A stretch of DNA of 64,000 bases, from assembly GCA_917880885.1 (NCBI GenBank), contig OU862913.1, forward strand, positions 7,812,001 through 7,876,000, given 5' to 3'. Both the position numbers and the translations under genes were made by a program. Source of the stretch: Limnephilus marmoratus. Its lineage: Eukaryota; Arthropoda; Insecta; Trichoptera; Limnephilidae. The notes under the pieces are model-generated. The model did not search any database and was not told the origin of the DNA. It saw nothing but the letters and a program-made list of their open reading frames with translations. Below, one piece after another: positions 12,117-23,111 of the stretch (position 1 is its first letter; every line of letters begins with the position of its first letter).

Positions 12117-13187
12117 TGCTAGGTCTACACTACTCGCGAAGTTCTTCGACGAAATATTCGGGAAAGTTGACCGAAGTTCGAAGTACGTTGCTACACTCTC
12201 GTTCAACTTCGCGAGAAGCTCATTCGCGCGGTGGTGCCGGCACGGCTCGCACGTCATGGACGCTCAAGTAGCAGCTGCCGTTGCAATGTGCACGCTCGCT
12301 TATTATGTACATATTTATCAAACGAAGAAATATAAAAATAAAAGAAGGAACTACTAACACAACATTTGGGCAAAAAGCTTCTTATATTATGGCATTAAAC
12401 TCTACAATAAAATACCACTCTCACTCAAAAACCTCAACATTATAACATTTAATTTTCAAATAAAAAGCTGGATACTAAATATAGGGAGATCAGAAATAGA
12501 AAATATACTGATATCAAATAGACTAAAACCAAATCTAGTGAACTGAATAATAAAGAAAACACTATCTTATTTTATTTATAACTATTAAAAAAATATATAT
12601 ACTACATGATATATGTTATGTCTATTTCATATTAATTTCTTATAATTAAATTATAATATGTAAGTGAAATCCTCAGCAGGGGAGATCCGAGTGGGGATAT
12701 CATTATCTCTACTTGTTACTAAGAAATGAAGACAATAAACCATTATTATTATTATTATTTATTGACGCATCTTTTTTTCTACGGTAGCTCCTGGACATAG
12801 CAAAAAGCGAATCCTTCTTTTTATTTAATTCGTCTACGGGTAATTCTAACATGCCCTGGTCGCAGGAGCAACAGAATTTGCTCCTGCGACCACTGTATTC
12901 CACTCATAATCGTGCCGTATGACAATACTAATAAAAAATAATTACTAGCGCGCACGTCTATTCACGACGACGCATTGAAGCGAACTGAAGTTAACCGAGT
13001 AGTGTAGAAAGGCACTTCGTGTAGGCACTTCGTGCAACCTCGAGTCCTTTGACTCGGGCACAAAAACCGACAAAAACTGGAGGTCGCCCGAGACGAGCCA
13101 AGGTTGGACGAAAATAGACGAAGTGCCTTTCCTCACTATCGTATTCGGCTAACCTCGGTCAACTTCGCGAATAGTGTGGACCTGGCA
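12117..13187. mobile_element. Non-autonomous DNA transposon with 27-bp TIRs
   Basis: The left end (12117-12143) and the reverse complement of the right end (13161-13187) match at 24 of 27 positions (left end TGCTAGGTCTACACTACTCG). Subterminal CTTCGCGAAG- and CACTTCGTG-type repeats recur inside. Short coding relics point inward from both sides: MDAQVAAAVAMCTLAYY (12256, plus) and a minus-strand Lys-rich peptide near 12800 (DELNKKKDSLFAMSRSYRRK) that resembles the MADF/Myb-like partner protein of PIF/Harbinger elements. No clean target duplication is visible (ATA left, TTA right). PIF/Harbinger is my best guess from these relics, but it is not proven. A LINE tail has inserted inside. Confidence 0.6.
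12361..12760 (+). pseudogene. LINE ORF2 C-terminus with (ATT)n tail
   Basis: An open frame from about 12361 to a TGA at 12544-12546 reads WAKSFLYYGIKLYNKIP and ends LISNRLKPNLVN, the conserved extreme C-terminus of Jockey/CR1-group ORF2 proteins. About 190 bases of 3' UTR follow, ending in (ATT)n at about 12738-12760. It is a strongly 5'-truncated insertion inside the TIR element at 12117-13187. Confidence 0.65.
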
Positions 13188-14189
13188 TTAAAGTGTATTG
13201 GTCATTCCTTCAGGCAATAGCTATTGTCTCCAAAGGAACCCAACGTAACCATTGTCCATCGGCCGACTCGTCAATAAGTATGCCCAAAAGTGCATTTGTC
13301 AAGACAATAGATCTCACCCGGGGCTCGGTCGTAAAAATGGACCCGTCGATAAGTAGAAATATTTTAAAGCAACTTAAATCTATTGTCATCCGTCATCCCT
13401 TGCCATAAATCGACCCTACGAAACTACCTGCTTCCGACCGTTTACCGCGGTTGACGGCTTTTTGTAGAATTTTTAACTCGAACACGTCTTCATATTATTC
13501 AAAATGTGTTTAAAATATATTTAAACATGTCGATCAAATTTAAATCTTAGGCCACACAATTTATTGGCGTGCTATGCGAGCTGCATTTACTAAAGGAAAA
13601 TTTGTTAAAGAACTAACTGACAAATAACCACCACGCCGTTTTTTGCAGAAGTTCACAATATGCAGTCATCAAATATGTCTAAAGCCATTTCAAGCATATT
13701 TAAACTTTAGGTTATTTAAAACCAAAATAAATGACATTCAAATAAATGACGTCGCTGCAAAGCCAAAACAATATTTTTTCACTCACGAATTGCTGACTAA
13801 AATACCTTAGACCTTAAATAGCTTTGGTATTATCTAATTCTGAGGTTTCAGTAACCATTTTGTTTCAAAAATCGCGTAAAACAAAACGAAGCTTTTCAAC
13901 ATACGGCGCGTGTGATTTATTTAACGGTCAAAACACGTGCTGGTTTTTAAATTCGGAGTTGCGGCCGACAAGATGGCGGCGTTCGAAAACACGCGTGAAC
14001 TTTTTTGAAAATAAAAATAGTCCTCGAACACTTGTGAGATGCTGGCTTTGCTTTATTGGCGTTTGAAAACACGTGGATCAAAAAATGAACGCTAACCGTT
14101 CAAAATGTCTCTCTTTCAAAAAAAAACGGCGCGTTTTACAAATGCGAGCTGTTTTCAGAATGGCGGCATTTGAAAATGTATAGACACGG
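13188..14189. other. Non-coding DNA with recurrent GGCGTTTGAAAACACG-like motif
   Basis: No gene is visible. A motif close to GGCGTTTGAAAACACG recurs at about 13976-13992, 14057-14074 and 14162-14179, and again in shortened form just beyond the BEL element near 20896. This suggests that the BEL element inserted into a pre-existing degenerate repeat. The last five bases (14185-14189, CACGG) are the BEL target duplication. Confidence 0.45.
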
Positions 14190-14673
14190 TGTTTGGTTCT
14201 GAAACAGTCTTTTAGAAAACTAAATCCATTTTCCTCAAGTCCTTCAGTAATCATGCATTCCTTTCTCTTCCTCCTTTCCTCAAAGTCTCTACCAGGAAAA
14301 GAAGAAGATGGTCCTACCTACAAGAGGAAATAATTGTACAATATTGTTGCCCAAGTACACCTTACCTACTTGAGCAGTTGAATTTTGTTCGTGACTTGGG
14401 TCATAGCTCTCTCGTGAAAAGTATCGCAAATAATAGCAAGATTACATCTTTTATCGTAAAAAACTGTCGTTTGTAGAAGCCTGGTGTTGTGTCAGTGCTG
14501 AAAGCCAGGATCGATCCTGCATCGCCGTAGTACGCCGTCAAAAGGTAAGAGATTTCCTCTCAATTCCTATTTCCTTACGATTGAATTTCAAAACACAATT
14601 ATTTGGTATTTACTCAAAACAAAAAAAAAGGGATTTACAGTCAGCTTTTCGTGTCTCGGTATCGGCCGTGACA
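14190..14673 (+). repeat. BEL 5' LTR
   Basis: A 484-bp direct repeat of 20397-20878, starting TGTTTGG and ending CCGTGACA. It ends immediately before the putative primer-binding site. The A run near its 3' end is two bases longer than in the 3' LTR. Confidence 0.95.
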
Positions 14674-15126
14674 TTTTTGGTCCTCTCGCGGATATTTTCG
14701 TTTTTTGTCGTTTTTTTGGTAGACGTAATTTTGAAGCCAGAGTATTGTGTTTTGAAGTTTGAATCATTCCATTTCGTTGACCTTTTTCCGGTTTTATGAG
14801 CTGTTTCAGAATTATACATTTAATCGTGAATATTGATTAGCATTTTAAATTTGAATTGGTTGAAAGTCGTTGGGCGGCTTAACATTTTTGAATTTGGTAG
14901 ATAGTAGGTACTTGTACGTACAATATCACCGCCACGCGTCGGTAGTTGTAGTAAAGTTGTCGGTATTACCTACAAGAGCTACAAGCGCCCGTCTAGTGTC
15001 GGTAACGTAGGTCGCGTTAGTTATCGCATCGGCTGTGATAACAGCCGACATCAATCTTTTTTGTTTACAAGTTGACATTTGTTTGACAGTGTTTTATTAT
15101 TTGGTTTGTTGTTAAAAATATTCATA

Positions 15127-18100
15127 ATGGCAGCTAACACCATTAAGTACAAACTAGCATTGTTAGATATGGAAAGTGTGCGTTCTTCTGCGATCAAAGC
15201 CATAACATCTTTGAATATTACTGATAAAAATATATTCAAAGCACGTTTTTCGGACGTATCTGATATTAGAGATAGTTTCGTCGCTTCACATATTTTAAAT
15301 GAATCAAATAAGAAAGATGAATTAGAAATTAAAGTTTTGCAAGAAAAATATACTGAAATCCAAAATATGTATTACGAGATTCAGTCGTATTATAACCAAT
15401 TATTTCCAGCAGTTTTGGAAAGTGAATCGGATCATTTAATGGCCAAAAATAATGTTTCGTTGCCAAAATTAAAATTGATTGTTTTCTCTGGAATATCAAC
15501 ATATTGGACAAATTATATAAACACCTTTAATTCTTTGATCGATTCTAATAGTGGTTTGAGTTCTATTCAAAAAATGCATTATTTAATAAGTTCCCTTTCG
15601 GGTGAAGCCTTAACATACGTTAAACATTTGCCGATTTCTGAGGAAAATTATTTTGTTGCATATAATTTGTTAAAGGAACGTTATGAAAACATACGTTTGA
15701 TCGCTGATAGACACGTAGAATTAATTCTGTCGATTCAACCTGTAAAAGTTCAGGATAATTTGAGGCAATTTATTTCCATTTTGAAAGAAAATCTTGCTGC
15801 GTTAGAAGCTTTGAATTTTCCAGTTCGCCAGTGGAGTTTTCTTTTATTACATATTGTATTACGTAAATTAACAAAAGAATTACGTATTGATTTTGAAATT
15901 CAACACAGTTCGGAGAATATTCCAACGTTTGATCACTTATTGAAGTACTTAAATGGGCAGTGCTTAGCAAAAGAAATGGCACTTGGAGTTTTTCCTGAAA
16001 ACCAGTTACAGGCTCATAAAGGTCAAGCTAAATCATATAATGCAAAACATCGATCGAGCAATAATATTAATGCGTTTGTATCAAACATTGAAATCAAGTG
16101 CATTCTTTGTAAATCGCCACACTCACTGCACAAGTGTGAAAAATTCTTAAGTCTTGCTCCAAAGGATAGGTACTTATTCGCAAAGGAAAATAATTTATGT
16201 CTCAATTGCTTAGCGCAAGGAAAACACAACGCAAAAAATTGTCATTCGCGTTTCACTTGCAGACAATGTCAATTAAAACATCATACCCTATTACATTTTC
16301 CAAAAAAAATCGTGGAAAATTCAGACCAGCAAGAAAACTCTTCAGAACCGTTGGTGTTGACAACATTTTACAATAAAACTCACAAAACGGTTCTTTTGTC
16401 TACAGCTTATGTGGAAGTTTTAGATAAAAATGGAGTATTTCAGAAGGTTCGTGTTATGCTCGATAGCGCAAGTCAGGGAAACTTTATTTCGGAAAATTGT
16501 GTCAAAAAATTAGGTTTTACTCGTTCTAAAAAACAACCACTTACTGTGATAGGTATTGGAAATATTCCTACTATTAATTCTAACGGATTAATAAGAACAC
16601 AATTTCGTCCTGTCGATTCGAAGGAATCTGGAATTATGACAGATTTCCTTATTTTAAATAACATTTGTTCGAATATGCCATCAAATCGTATCGTCGATCA
16701 TCATTGGGATCACATCGTGGGTCTCAAATTGGGAGATCCAACATTCTACTTATCATCAGCTATTGACATACTGCTTGGAAGTGATATTTTTGCGTCATTG
16801 TTATGTTCAGGAAAATTGATGGGGAAAGAAAATGAACCCATAGCTATAGAAACTAAATTGGGTTGGATTTTGATGGGAAATGTTGGACCATCAAATCATT
16901 GTATAAATTCATTCTTCACGTCAATGGAGGAAAATATTGATGAAAAGCTTAAATGTTTTTGGGAAATTGAAAATGTTCCAGCTTTGAAGAAAATTCAATC
17001 GCCTGATGAAATTCGTTGTGAAAAAATATACACGGAAAGTACCTACCGTAACCAAGATGGAAGATACGTCGTTTCGTTGCCATTTAAGGAAAGCCCGGAA
17101 AAATTGGGAAAGTCATATGACATAGCATTGTCACGCCTCAAGCATTTAGAAAGGAGACTGAATAGAGATTCTGATCTCAAATCTCAATATATTTCGTTCT
17201 TGAGAGAATATTTTACATTAGGGCACATGATCGAAGTGCCACCTCAATCGCCAATTATTGCTAATTATTTCATACCCCATCATGGAATAATCAAAGAAAC
17301 CAGTTCTACAACTCGTTTAAGGGTCGTTTTTGATGCCAGTACCAAATCGTCTTCGGGTACGTCATTGAACGACATACTTTTGGTCGGTCCCAAATTACAA
17401 AGGGACATTGTCGAATTAATGTGTAATTTTCGAATACACAAAATCGTTTTTACAGCTGACATCCGTCAAATGTATAGGCAAATACTGGTGGATGAGAAAT
17501 CTCGCCGTTATCAACATATTTTGTGGAGAGAATCATCTGATCATCCTGTAAAGGAATTTGAATTACAAACAGTAACATATGGCACCTCAAGTGCTCCATA
17601 CCTATCCATTCGTTCACTTCATCAATTAGCAAATGATGAAAAATTGAATTTTCCAAAGGCTGCTACTATATTAATTGAAAATACCTACGTAGATGATATT
17701 ATCAGTGGTGCGCAAACTTTGGAAAGCACTCGACATTGTATAGTGGAATTAATTGCATTACTTCAAAAAGGTTGTTTTGAATTGAGAAAATGGTCTAGTA
17801 ACCATCCTGAAATATTGGAAGACGTTCCTGTCAGCTACCGGGAAGTACCCTTAAGTTTTGAGTCGGATACTGACAAGAAAAACATTAATATTTTAGGTAT
17901 TAAATGGATACCGTCGCTTGATCAATTTACATATAAAATTCATAATGTTTTTAGTGACCACTGTTCCAAACGCATAATTTTATCGACAATTGTACGTCTA
18001 TATGATCCATTAGGTTTTATTAATCCTGTCGTTTTTATTGCTACATGCTATATGCAAAACTTATGGAAAATTCAAATTGGTTGGGACGAAGAAATCCCTT

Positions 18101-20262
18101 CGGACATGAATTTGAAATGGAAGAAATATATAAAAGAGCTTCCATCACTCGCCAATTTAAAAATTGATCGATATGTCGCAACTTCTCCCACCAGTCGATG
18201 CATACTTGTTGGGTTTGCGGACGCCTCTGAAAGAGGATACTGTGGAATTGTTTATCTGGTAGTGATTAATAACACAGAAATATCCAGCCACATTTTATTA
18301 GCAAAATCTCGTGTTGCCCCCATAAAGATAACATCGATCCCGCGACTGGAATTGTTAGGAGCAGTTTTATTAGCAAATTTGTTGACTTATTGTCAAGAAG
18401 TATATAAAGACAGACTTCAAATAGAAAAGACTGTCGCGTTCACCGATTCAACTATTGTATTGGCATGGCTGAAGACACCTTCCTTTCTATTGCAAACTTT
18501 TGTAGCAAATCGTGTTGAAACAATAATACAAAATATACCTTATGAACATTGGTATCACATTTCATCGCAAGAAAATCCTGCAGACTTGGGTTCGCGAGGA
18601 GCTTTTCCTAGTGAAATCGCAGACGCGTCGTTATGGTGGAAAGGACCTAACTTTATATCAACACCTTTGGAGGAATGGTTATTTGTTAGGCCTCCAAATA
18701 TCTCTGTGGACCAATTACCAGAGTACAGGTCAAAAAATTTAATTTCTCTATCGACGAATATGTCAACGTGTGACGAAGAGTTTTTATTGAAGTTTTCATC
18801 ATTATCGAAATTACTTCGTGTCATATGTTGGTGCCGTCGGTTTATCAATAGATTACGTTCGAAATCGATTATCAATGTCAATGGGTTATCCCCACTTTCG
18901 TTAAAAGAAAATAATTTAGCCTTGCAATGTTGCATTAAGCTTGTTCAAGCAATTTATTTTCAACAAGATATGAACAATATATCTTCCCATCGCATGTGAT
19001 CAACACAGCTTCAAAAACTCGCCCCATTTATTGATGAAAATGGTGTTTTGAGAGTCGGTGGTCGAATTCGCTTTGCCCCGATTTCAGAAAATGCTCGACA
19101 TCCTATTATTTTACCCAAGCAGTGTCATTTGACAACTTTAATAATTGATTATTACCATAGCATGTACCTTCATCCAGGTCCTCGTGCACTCCAATCCATA
19201 ATATCATTAAAATATTGGATAATTTCGGCTAGGAATGCAATTCGACATCGATTGAGTAAATGCATTTCTTGTTTTAAAAATAACCCGCGTGGTAGTTTTC
19301 CGTTGATGGGTAACTTACCCGCTTCCCGTTTTCGAGAAGGTCGTCCATTTTTAAATGTCGGAACAGATTTTGGAGGTCCTTTTTTGGTACGCGAAAGTAG
19401 ACGTCGCGGCGCAAAAACTTATAAGGCCTATTTATGTCTTTACGTTTGTTTATCGACCAAAGCCGTTCATCTTGAATTAGTTTCAGATCTATCTACTGAA
19501 GCGTTTGTGGCAGCATTAGATAGATTCATCTCTAGACGTGGTATATGCCAAAATATTTATAGCGATTGTGGCACCAATTTTGTTGGAACTAACAAATATC
19601 ATACTTGTCTTTCTAAATTCATACATGCATCTGAAAACACTGACAAACTTGTTGACGCAACTGTCGCTCGTTCAATTACTTGGCATTTTTCTCCGCCCTC
19701 CGCACCCCATTTCAATGGAGTGTCGGAAGCTGGTATTAAGTCAACTAAACACCATTTGAAGAGGGTTGTGGGAGATCAAATCCTTACCTTCGAAGAATTA
19801 ACTACTGTTCTGACTCGCATCGAAGCCATTTTAAATTCGTGACCAATTGGAGCGCTGTCGTTGGATCCATCCGAATTGGACCCGTTAACTCCTGCACATT
19901 TTTTAATTGGGGCTCCTCTTGTTTCTGTTCTTGAAGAAAATTTTGTGGATGTACCAATGAATCGTTTGTCGCGTTGGCAACTATTGAAACAGATGTCCCA
20001 ACATTTTTGGAATCGTTGGCGAAAAGAATATCTACATACTCTTCAACAACGCAACAAGTGGGCAACGTCAACTCCTAATTTGAAAGTTGACGATCTAGTC
20101 ATGATAGATGATTCACAAGCAACCCCAATGCGATGGCCTGTCGGGAGGGTGGTTGAATTATTCCCCGGCGCCGATGGAATGGTTCGTGTCGCTACTGTAA
20201 GAACCCCTCAGGGCATTTTTAAGCGGCCCGTGGTCAAATTGTATAAGCTACCCATCGATTAA
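15127..20262 (+). pseudogene. BEL/Pao gag-pol with two in-frame stops
   Basis: I take the Met at 15127 (MAANTIKYKL) as start. An in-frame Met lies 16 codons upstream, but its leader is hydrophobic and unlike gag. Order: gag with the DUF1759-type region (LPKLKLIVFSGISTYW), three Cys/His knuckles (CILCKSPHSLHKC, CLNCLAQGKHNAKNC, CRQCQLKHH), an A17-type aspartic protease (VMLDSASQGNFIS), RT (LRVVFDAST, TADIRQMYRQI, TYVDD at ~17688), RNase H (GFADASERGYCG, IPRLELLGA, AFTDS, ENPADLGSRG), integrase with an HHCC-like start and a D,D-35-E core (VGTDFGGPF, YSDCGTNFVG, NGVSEAG), and a C-terminal domain ending near 20262. The frame never shifts, but TGA codons lie at 18997-18999 and 19840-19842, before and inside integrase. 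Both sit in a context consistent with C-to-T change at a CpG. Integrase is therefore truncated, and this copy is probably not autonomous. Confidence 0.93.
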
Positions 20263-20396
20263 TTAATTATAATTTTAATTTTTCGTTTGTCGTGTTCAAT
20301 CCTTAGGTTAATTAGTTATTTTGCTTTCGTTTTTCATTGCTTTTCTTTCGCATATAGTTGTTGAGAAAATATCATATTTCCTCAAGGTCGGCGGAA

Positions 20397-20878
20397 TGTT
20401 TGGTTCTGAAACAGTCTTTTAGAAAACTAAATCCATTTTCCTCAAGTCCTCCAGTAATCATGCATTCCTTTCTCTTCCTCCTTTCCTCAAAGTCTCTACC
20501 AGGAAAAGAAGAAGATGGTCCTACCTACAAGAGGAAATAATTGTACAATATTGTTGCCCAAGTACACCTTACCTACTTGGGCAGTTGAATTTTGTTCGTG
20601 ACTTGGGTCATAGCTCTCTCGTGAAAAGTATCGCAAATAATAGCAAGATTACATCTTTTATCGTAAAAAACTGTCGTTTGTAGAAGCCTGGTGTTGTGTC
20701 AGTGCTGAAAGCCAGGATCGATCCTGCATCGCCGTAGTACGCCGTCAAAAGGTAAGAGATTTCCTCTCAATTCCTATTTCCTTACGATTGAATTTCAAAA
20801 CACAATTATTTGGTATTTACTCAAAACAAAAAAAGGTATTTACAGTCAGCTTTTCGTGTCTCGGTATCGGCCGTGACA
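20397..20878 (+). repeat. BEL 3' LTR
   Basis: A 482-bp partner of the LTR at 14190-14673, followed at once by the CACGG target duplication. The polypurine tract before it is weak (AAGGTCGGCGGAA). Confidence 0.95.
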
Positions 20879-20883
20879 CACGG

Positions 20884-21086
20884 CCTCTAAGATAACGGCA
20901 TTTAAAACGCGGGGGTTTTAACACAATTCAAAATCACTTATTTACCTATACATTTAAATGGGAAAAATGATTATTATATACATACATATTTTATAGTACA
21001 TACATCACGAAAAACAGCGTGGAGTTATGAAAAAAAATCCAAGAAAGCGACAACCATAATGAACCAAATCGAGCCCGCAGTTATGT
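20884..21086. other. Short unique spacer
   Basis: AT-rich sequence between the BEL element and the 215-bp repeat. It begins with a GGCATTTAAAACGCGG stretch related to the motif on the left side of the BEL insertion. Confidence 0.4.
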
Positions 21087-21301
21087 ACCGTCCCATAGCG
21101 AAGTTAAAAACCAGAAGAAAGCGCCAGGGCTCTCAGCCCCGTCGGAAGGGCTGCTCGGCCCCCTCCCGAAATCCGGACCAATCAAAACGTCTCGCAAATG
21201 TTGCCAACTTTTGACAACTAATAGTAAATATTTAGTACTTGACGACGGAAATATTCATATAGGGGTGGGAAGTTATAATTCAAGAAAGTACTTCATAACA
21301 C
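21087..21301 (+). repeat. 215-bp dispersed repeat, copy 2
   Basis: Same length and ~99% identical to 5033-5247, in the same orientation and 16 kb away. Immediately downstream is an AT-rich (TAAA)n-like stretch and then a LINE ORF1 fragment. Confidence 0.85.
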
Positions 21302-21901
21302 CCAGTATAAATAAATAAATAAATTTGAAAGGGAATATTTAATGATTATGATAAAGAAGATTTCACTTGTGACATCATCGAACAAAATGAAGAAATTAAA
21401 ATTATGTCAGAAAATATTAAACATAAACCTGTCTTCAAGATCAAGAAAATAATTAAAAATAAATTTAATGATACATCTAACTATGTGGTCGAAGTAGATA
21501 GTGAAACCCGGAGAATACTCTTAAACAAACATAAAATTAAAATCGGATACCAAAGAATCTTTTTTGAAGACGCAAATCCAGTAATGCAATGTAACCACTG
21601 TTTACGCTTCCGACATGTACTGCAAGATGTCTGCAGAGAGAGAAGGACGAAAAGCCTGGTGCAGTTACTGCGGTCTCGATCACACACACACAGCGATTGC
21701 GGGAACAAGGACAAACAACCAAATTGCAAAAACTGTTGTATTCAAAATGAAAAACGCGCTTTAGTTATTTCTAGCAGTGATTTGCAAACTTGTATAGATC
21801 TTTTACAAAAAGACTACATTGAACTCTTAAAATCGTCTCATGACTCAGGCTTAATTATAAATGCCAAAAAAACTAAATTGTTACACATAAGATCCCCTAA
21901 T

Positions 21902-22157
21902 CGTCGCCTCAGTTCTTAATTGTCCAAACGACCATTTTAGTTTTTGTTCAATCTCCACTTTAAAACTGAAAATAAAGTATAAAAAATGATAGTTAATCAC
22001 TTAATTAAGAATTATTTAAACTAATCGAACCTTTGCCTTTACAGAAATAGCTTTATCAAACACCTACCATAATGTTTCATTGAAATAATGAAAGAAAACT
22101 TTCACCTCCTGTCAATTTTTCAAATGGTCGTTTGGACAATTAAGAACTAAGGCGACG
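21902..22157. mobile_element. 256-bp MITE with 36-bp TIRs and TAAT target duplication
   Basis: Terminal inverted repeats 21902-21937 and 22122-22157 match at 35 of 36 positions (outer end CGTCGCCTCAGTTCTTAATT). TAAT flanks both sides (21898-21901, 22158-22161). Removing the element and one TAAT restores the open frame of the surrounding RT fragment, which independently confirms the boundaries. No coding capacity. The superfamily is not assigned. Confidence 0.9.
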
Positions 22158-22388
22158 TAATGTTAAGGTATGTATTACACCTGAAATAAAGACACATACA
22201 TCAGATTGCTTACACAATGGTATTCCAGCAACGTGTACATGTGAACATATGGAACTAGTTAAAGAATATGTTTATTTAGATGTAATTATTGATTGCTTTT
22301 TCAAATGGGATATACAAATAAAGAAAGTTTGTGCACGATTAAGATCAATTGTAAGCAGATTGTATAAACTAAAATTTTTTATAAATCA

Positions 22389-22565
22389 TTCCACAGCCGA
22401 GCTGTTGAACACAAAAACGAGTCGAGTCGAGTCCCGTTCTCATGTGACAAATGTCAACCGTGTACAAATGTTGGGCACGCGTTAGGCGTGTTTCCCGACT
22501 ATGCACCGGTGCCGAAGGGATCAATGATGCTAGTTCCTCGGAGCATCTTCCATTGTAATACCGGT
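22389..22565 (-). pseudogene. Antisense fragment of the LINE family found at 55.8-58.3 kb
   Basis: The minus-strand peptide RYYNGRCSEELASLIPSAPV and the following residues match the C-terminal ORF2 region at about 57957-58140 almost residue for residue. It interrupts the LINE relic at 21330-22640. No target duplication was found, so it may derive from template switching or rearrangement rather than simple insertion. Confidence 0.8.
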
Positions 22566-22640
22566 AATACCTTCCAACTGAAATTAAAAACTGTGCCCAA
22601 AACAAACAATTGGTGAACTTACTGAAGACTTGGCTTACGG

Positions 22641-22922
22641 AAAGAATTAAATTGAATTAGCTTACAGTAACATATTATTTATTCTAAAGACTTTAAAATT
22701 GTTATTCATGTTTTTCATAATTTTTCTTTTATCTAGGAATATTTCTGTAAAAAATTAAATTTTATTTTATATCTTAAATTGTAAAAATGTAACTATTAAA
22801 TCACTATAATAAGATCTTTAATGTAAAGAACCCGTTAGACAAACTACTAAAAAGTAGTTTATCGGGACTTTTTGTCTTATATTTGTAAAATGTATAAAAT
22901 ATAATAAAAAAAATAAAAAAAT
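22641..22922 (+). other. LINE 3' UTR with terminal hairpin
   Basis: This is an AT-rich 3' UTR. A perfect 8-bp hairpin (AAACTACT 22841-22848 with AGTAGTTT 22853-22860), extended outside by CCCG/CGGG, lies about 60 bases before the A-rich end at about 22900-22922. Its position suggests the 3' structure recognised by the element's RT. Confidence 0.55.
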
Positions 22923-23111
22923 GAAACATTTAATCCTAAATTAACATCAACACACCATCGAGAAATTCAACAAGGAGGATGCAAGATATTTTCTTTATTA
23001 AAACCTACCATACAAAAACAGGATATTTCTCCCCTATACCACGAATATTAAGACATTATAACACTACACACTGCTCTAATAATGAAATTGACATTTTTAA
23101 TAAAGAAATTG
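22923..23111 (+). pseudogene. Possible LINE ORF2 C-terminal scrap
   Basis: A short frame reads YFSPIPRILRHYNTTH and NEIDIFNKEI, resembling the ends of Jockey-group ORF2 proteins such as that at 38548 (SSLPRILMEGNKY, VDIFNLSLNKYK). The match is short, and the piece ends where the next retroposon begins. Confidence 0.4.

Larger units (their letters stand above)
14190..20878 (+). mobile_element. BEL/Pao LTR retrotransposon, young insertion
   Basis: A complete 6.7-kb element bounded by LTRs that start TG and end CA, and flanked by a perfect 5-bp target duplication CACGG (14185-14189 and 20879-20883). The LTRs differ by about three substitutions and one 2-base indel, so the insertion is recent. 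The internal region has a single long gag-pol frame of BEL/Pao order (gag, aspartic protease, RT, RNase H, integrase). A primer-binding site probably begins at the TGG four bases after the 5' LTR (near 14678). I could not match it confidently to a tRNA. No env-like ORF follows pol. Confidence 0.95.
21330..22640 (+). pseudogene. Scrambled LINE relic (gag-like ORF1 end joined to RT C-terminus)
   Basis: The first part (21404-~21760) is the end of a gag-like ORF1: a basic RNA-binding segment and CCHC knuckles (MQCNHCLRF, SDCGNKDKQPNCKNC), with the knuckle region partly out of frame. It is fused without the RT core to the RT thumb region (SGLIINAKKTKLLHIRSP), which is split by a TIR element at 21902-22157 and resumes in frame (CITPEIKTHTSD, VKEYVYLDVIIDCFFKWD, RSIVSRLYKLKFF). 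After an antisense LINE fragment (22389-22565) the ORF end LPTEIKNCAQNKQLVNLLK follows and stops near 22640. It therefore combines an internal deletion with two later insertions. No function is expected. Confidence 0.75.

Noticed and set aside
12709..12903. Small minus-strand gene of 64 codons
   Set aside because: It includes the (ATT)n tail of a LINE (poly-Asn end) and lies within a decayed TIR element; kept only as a relic.
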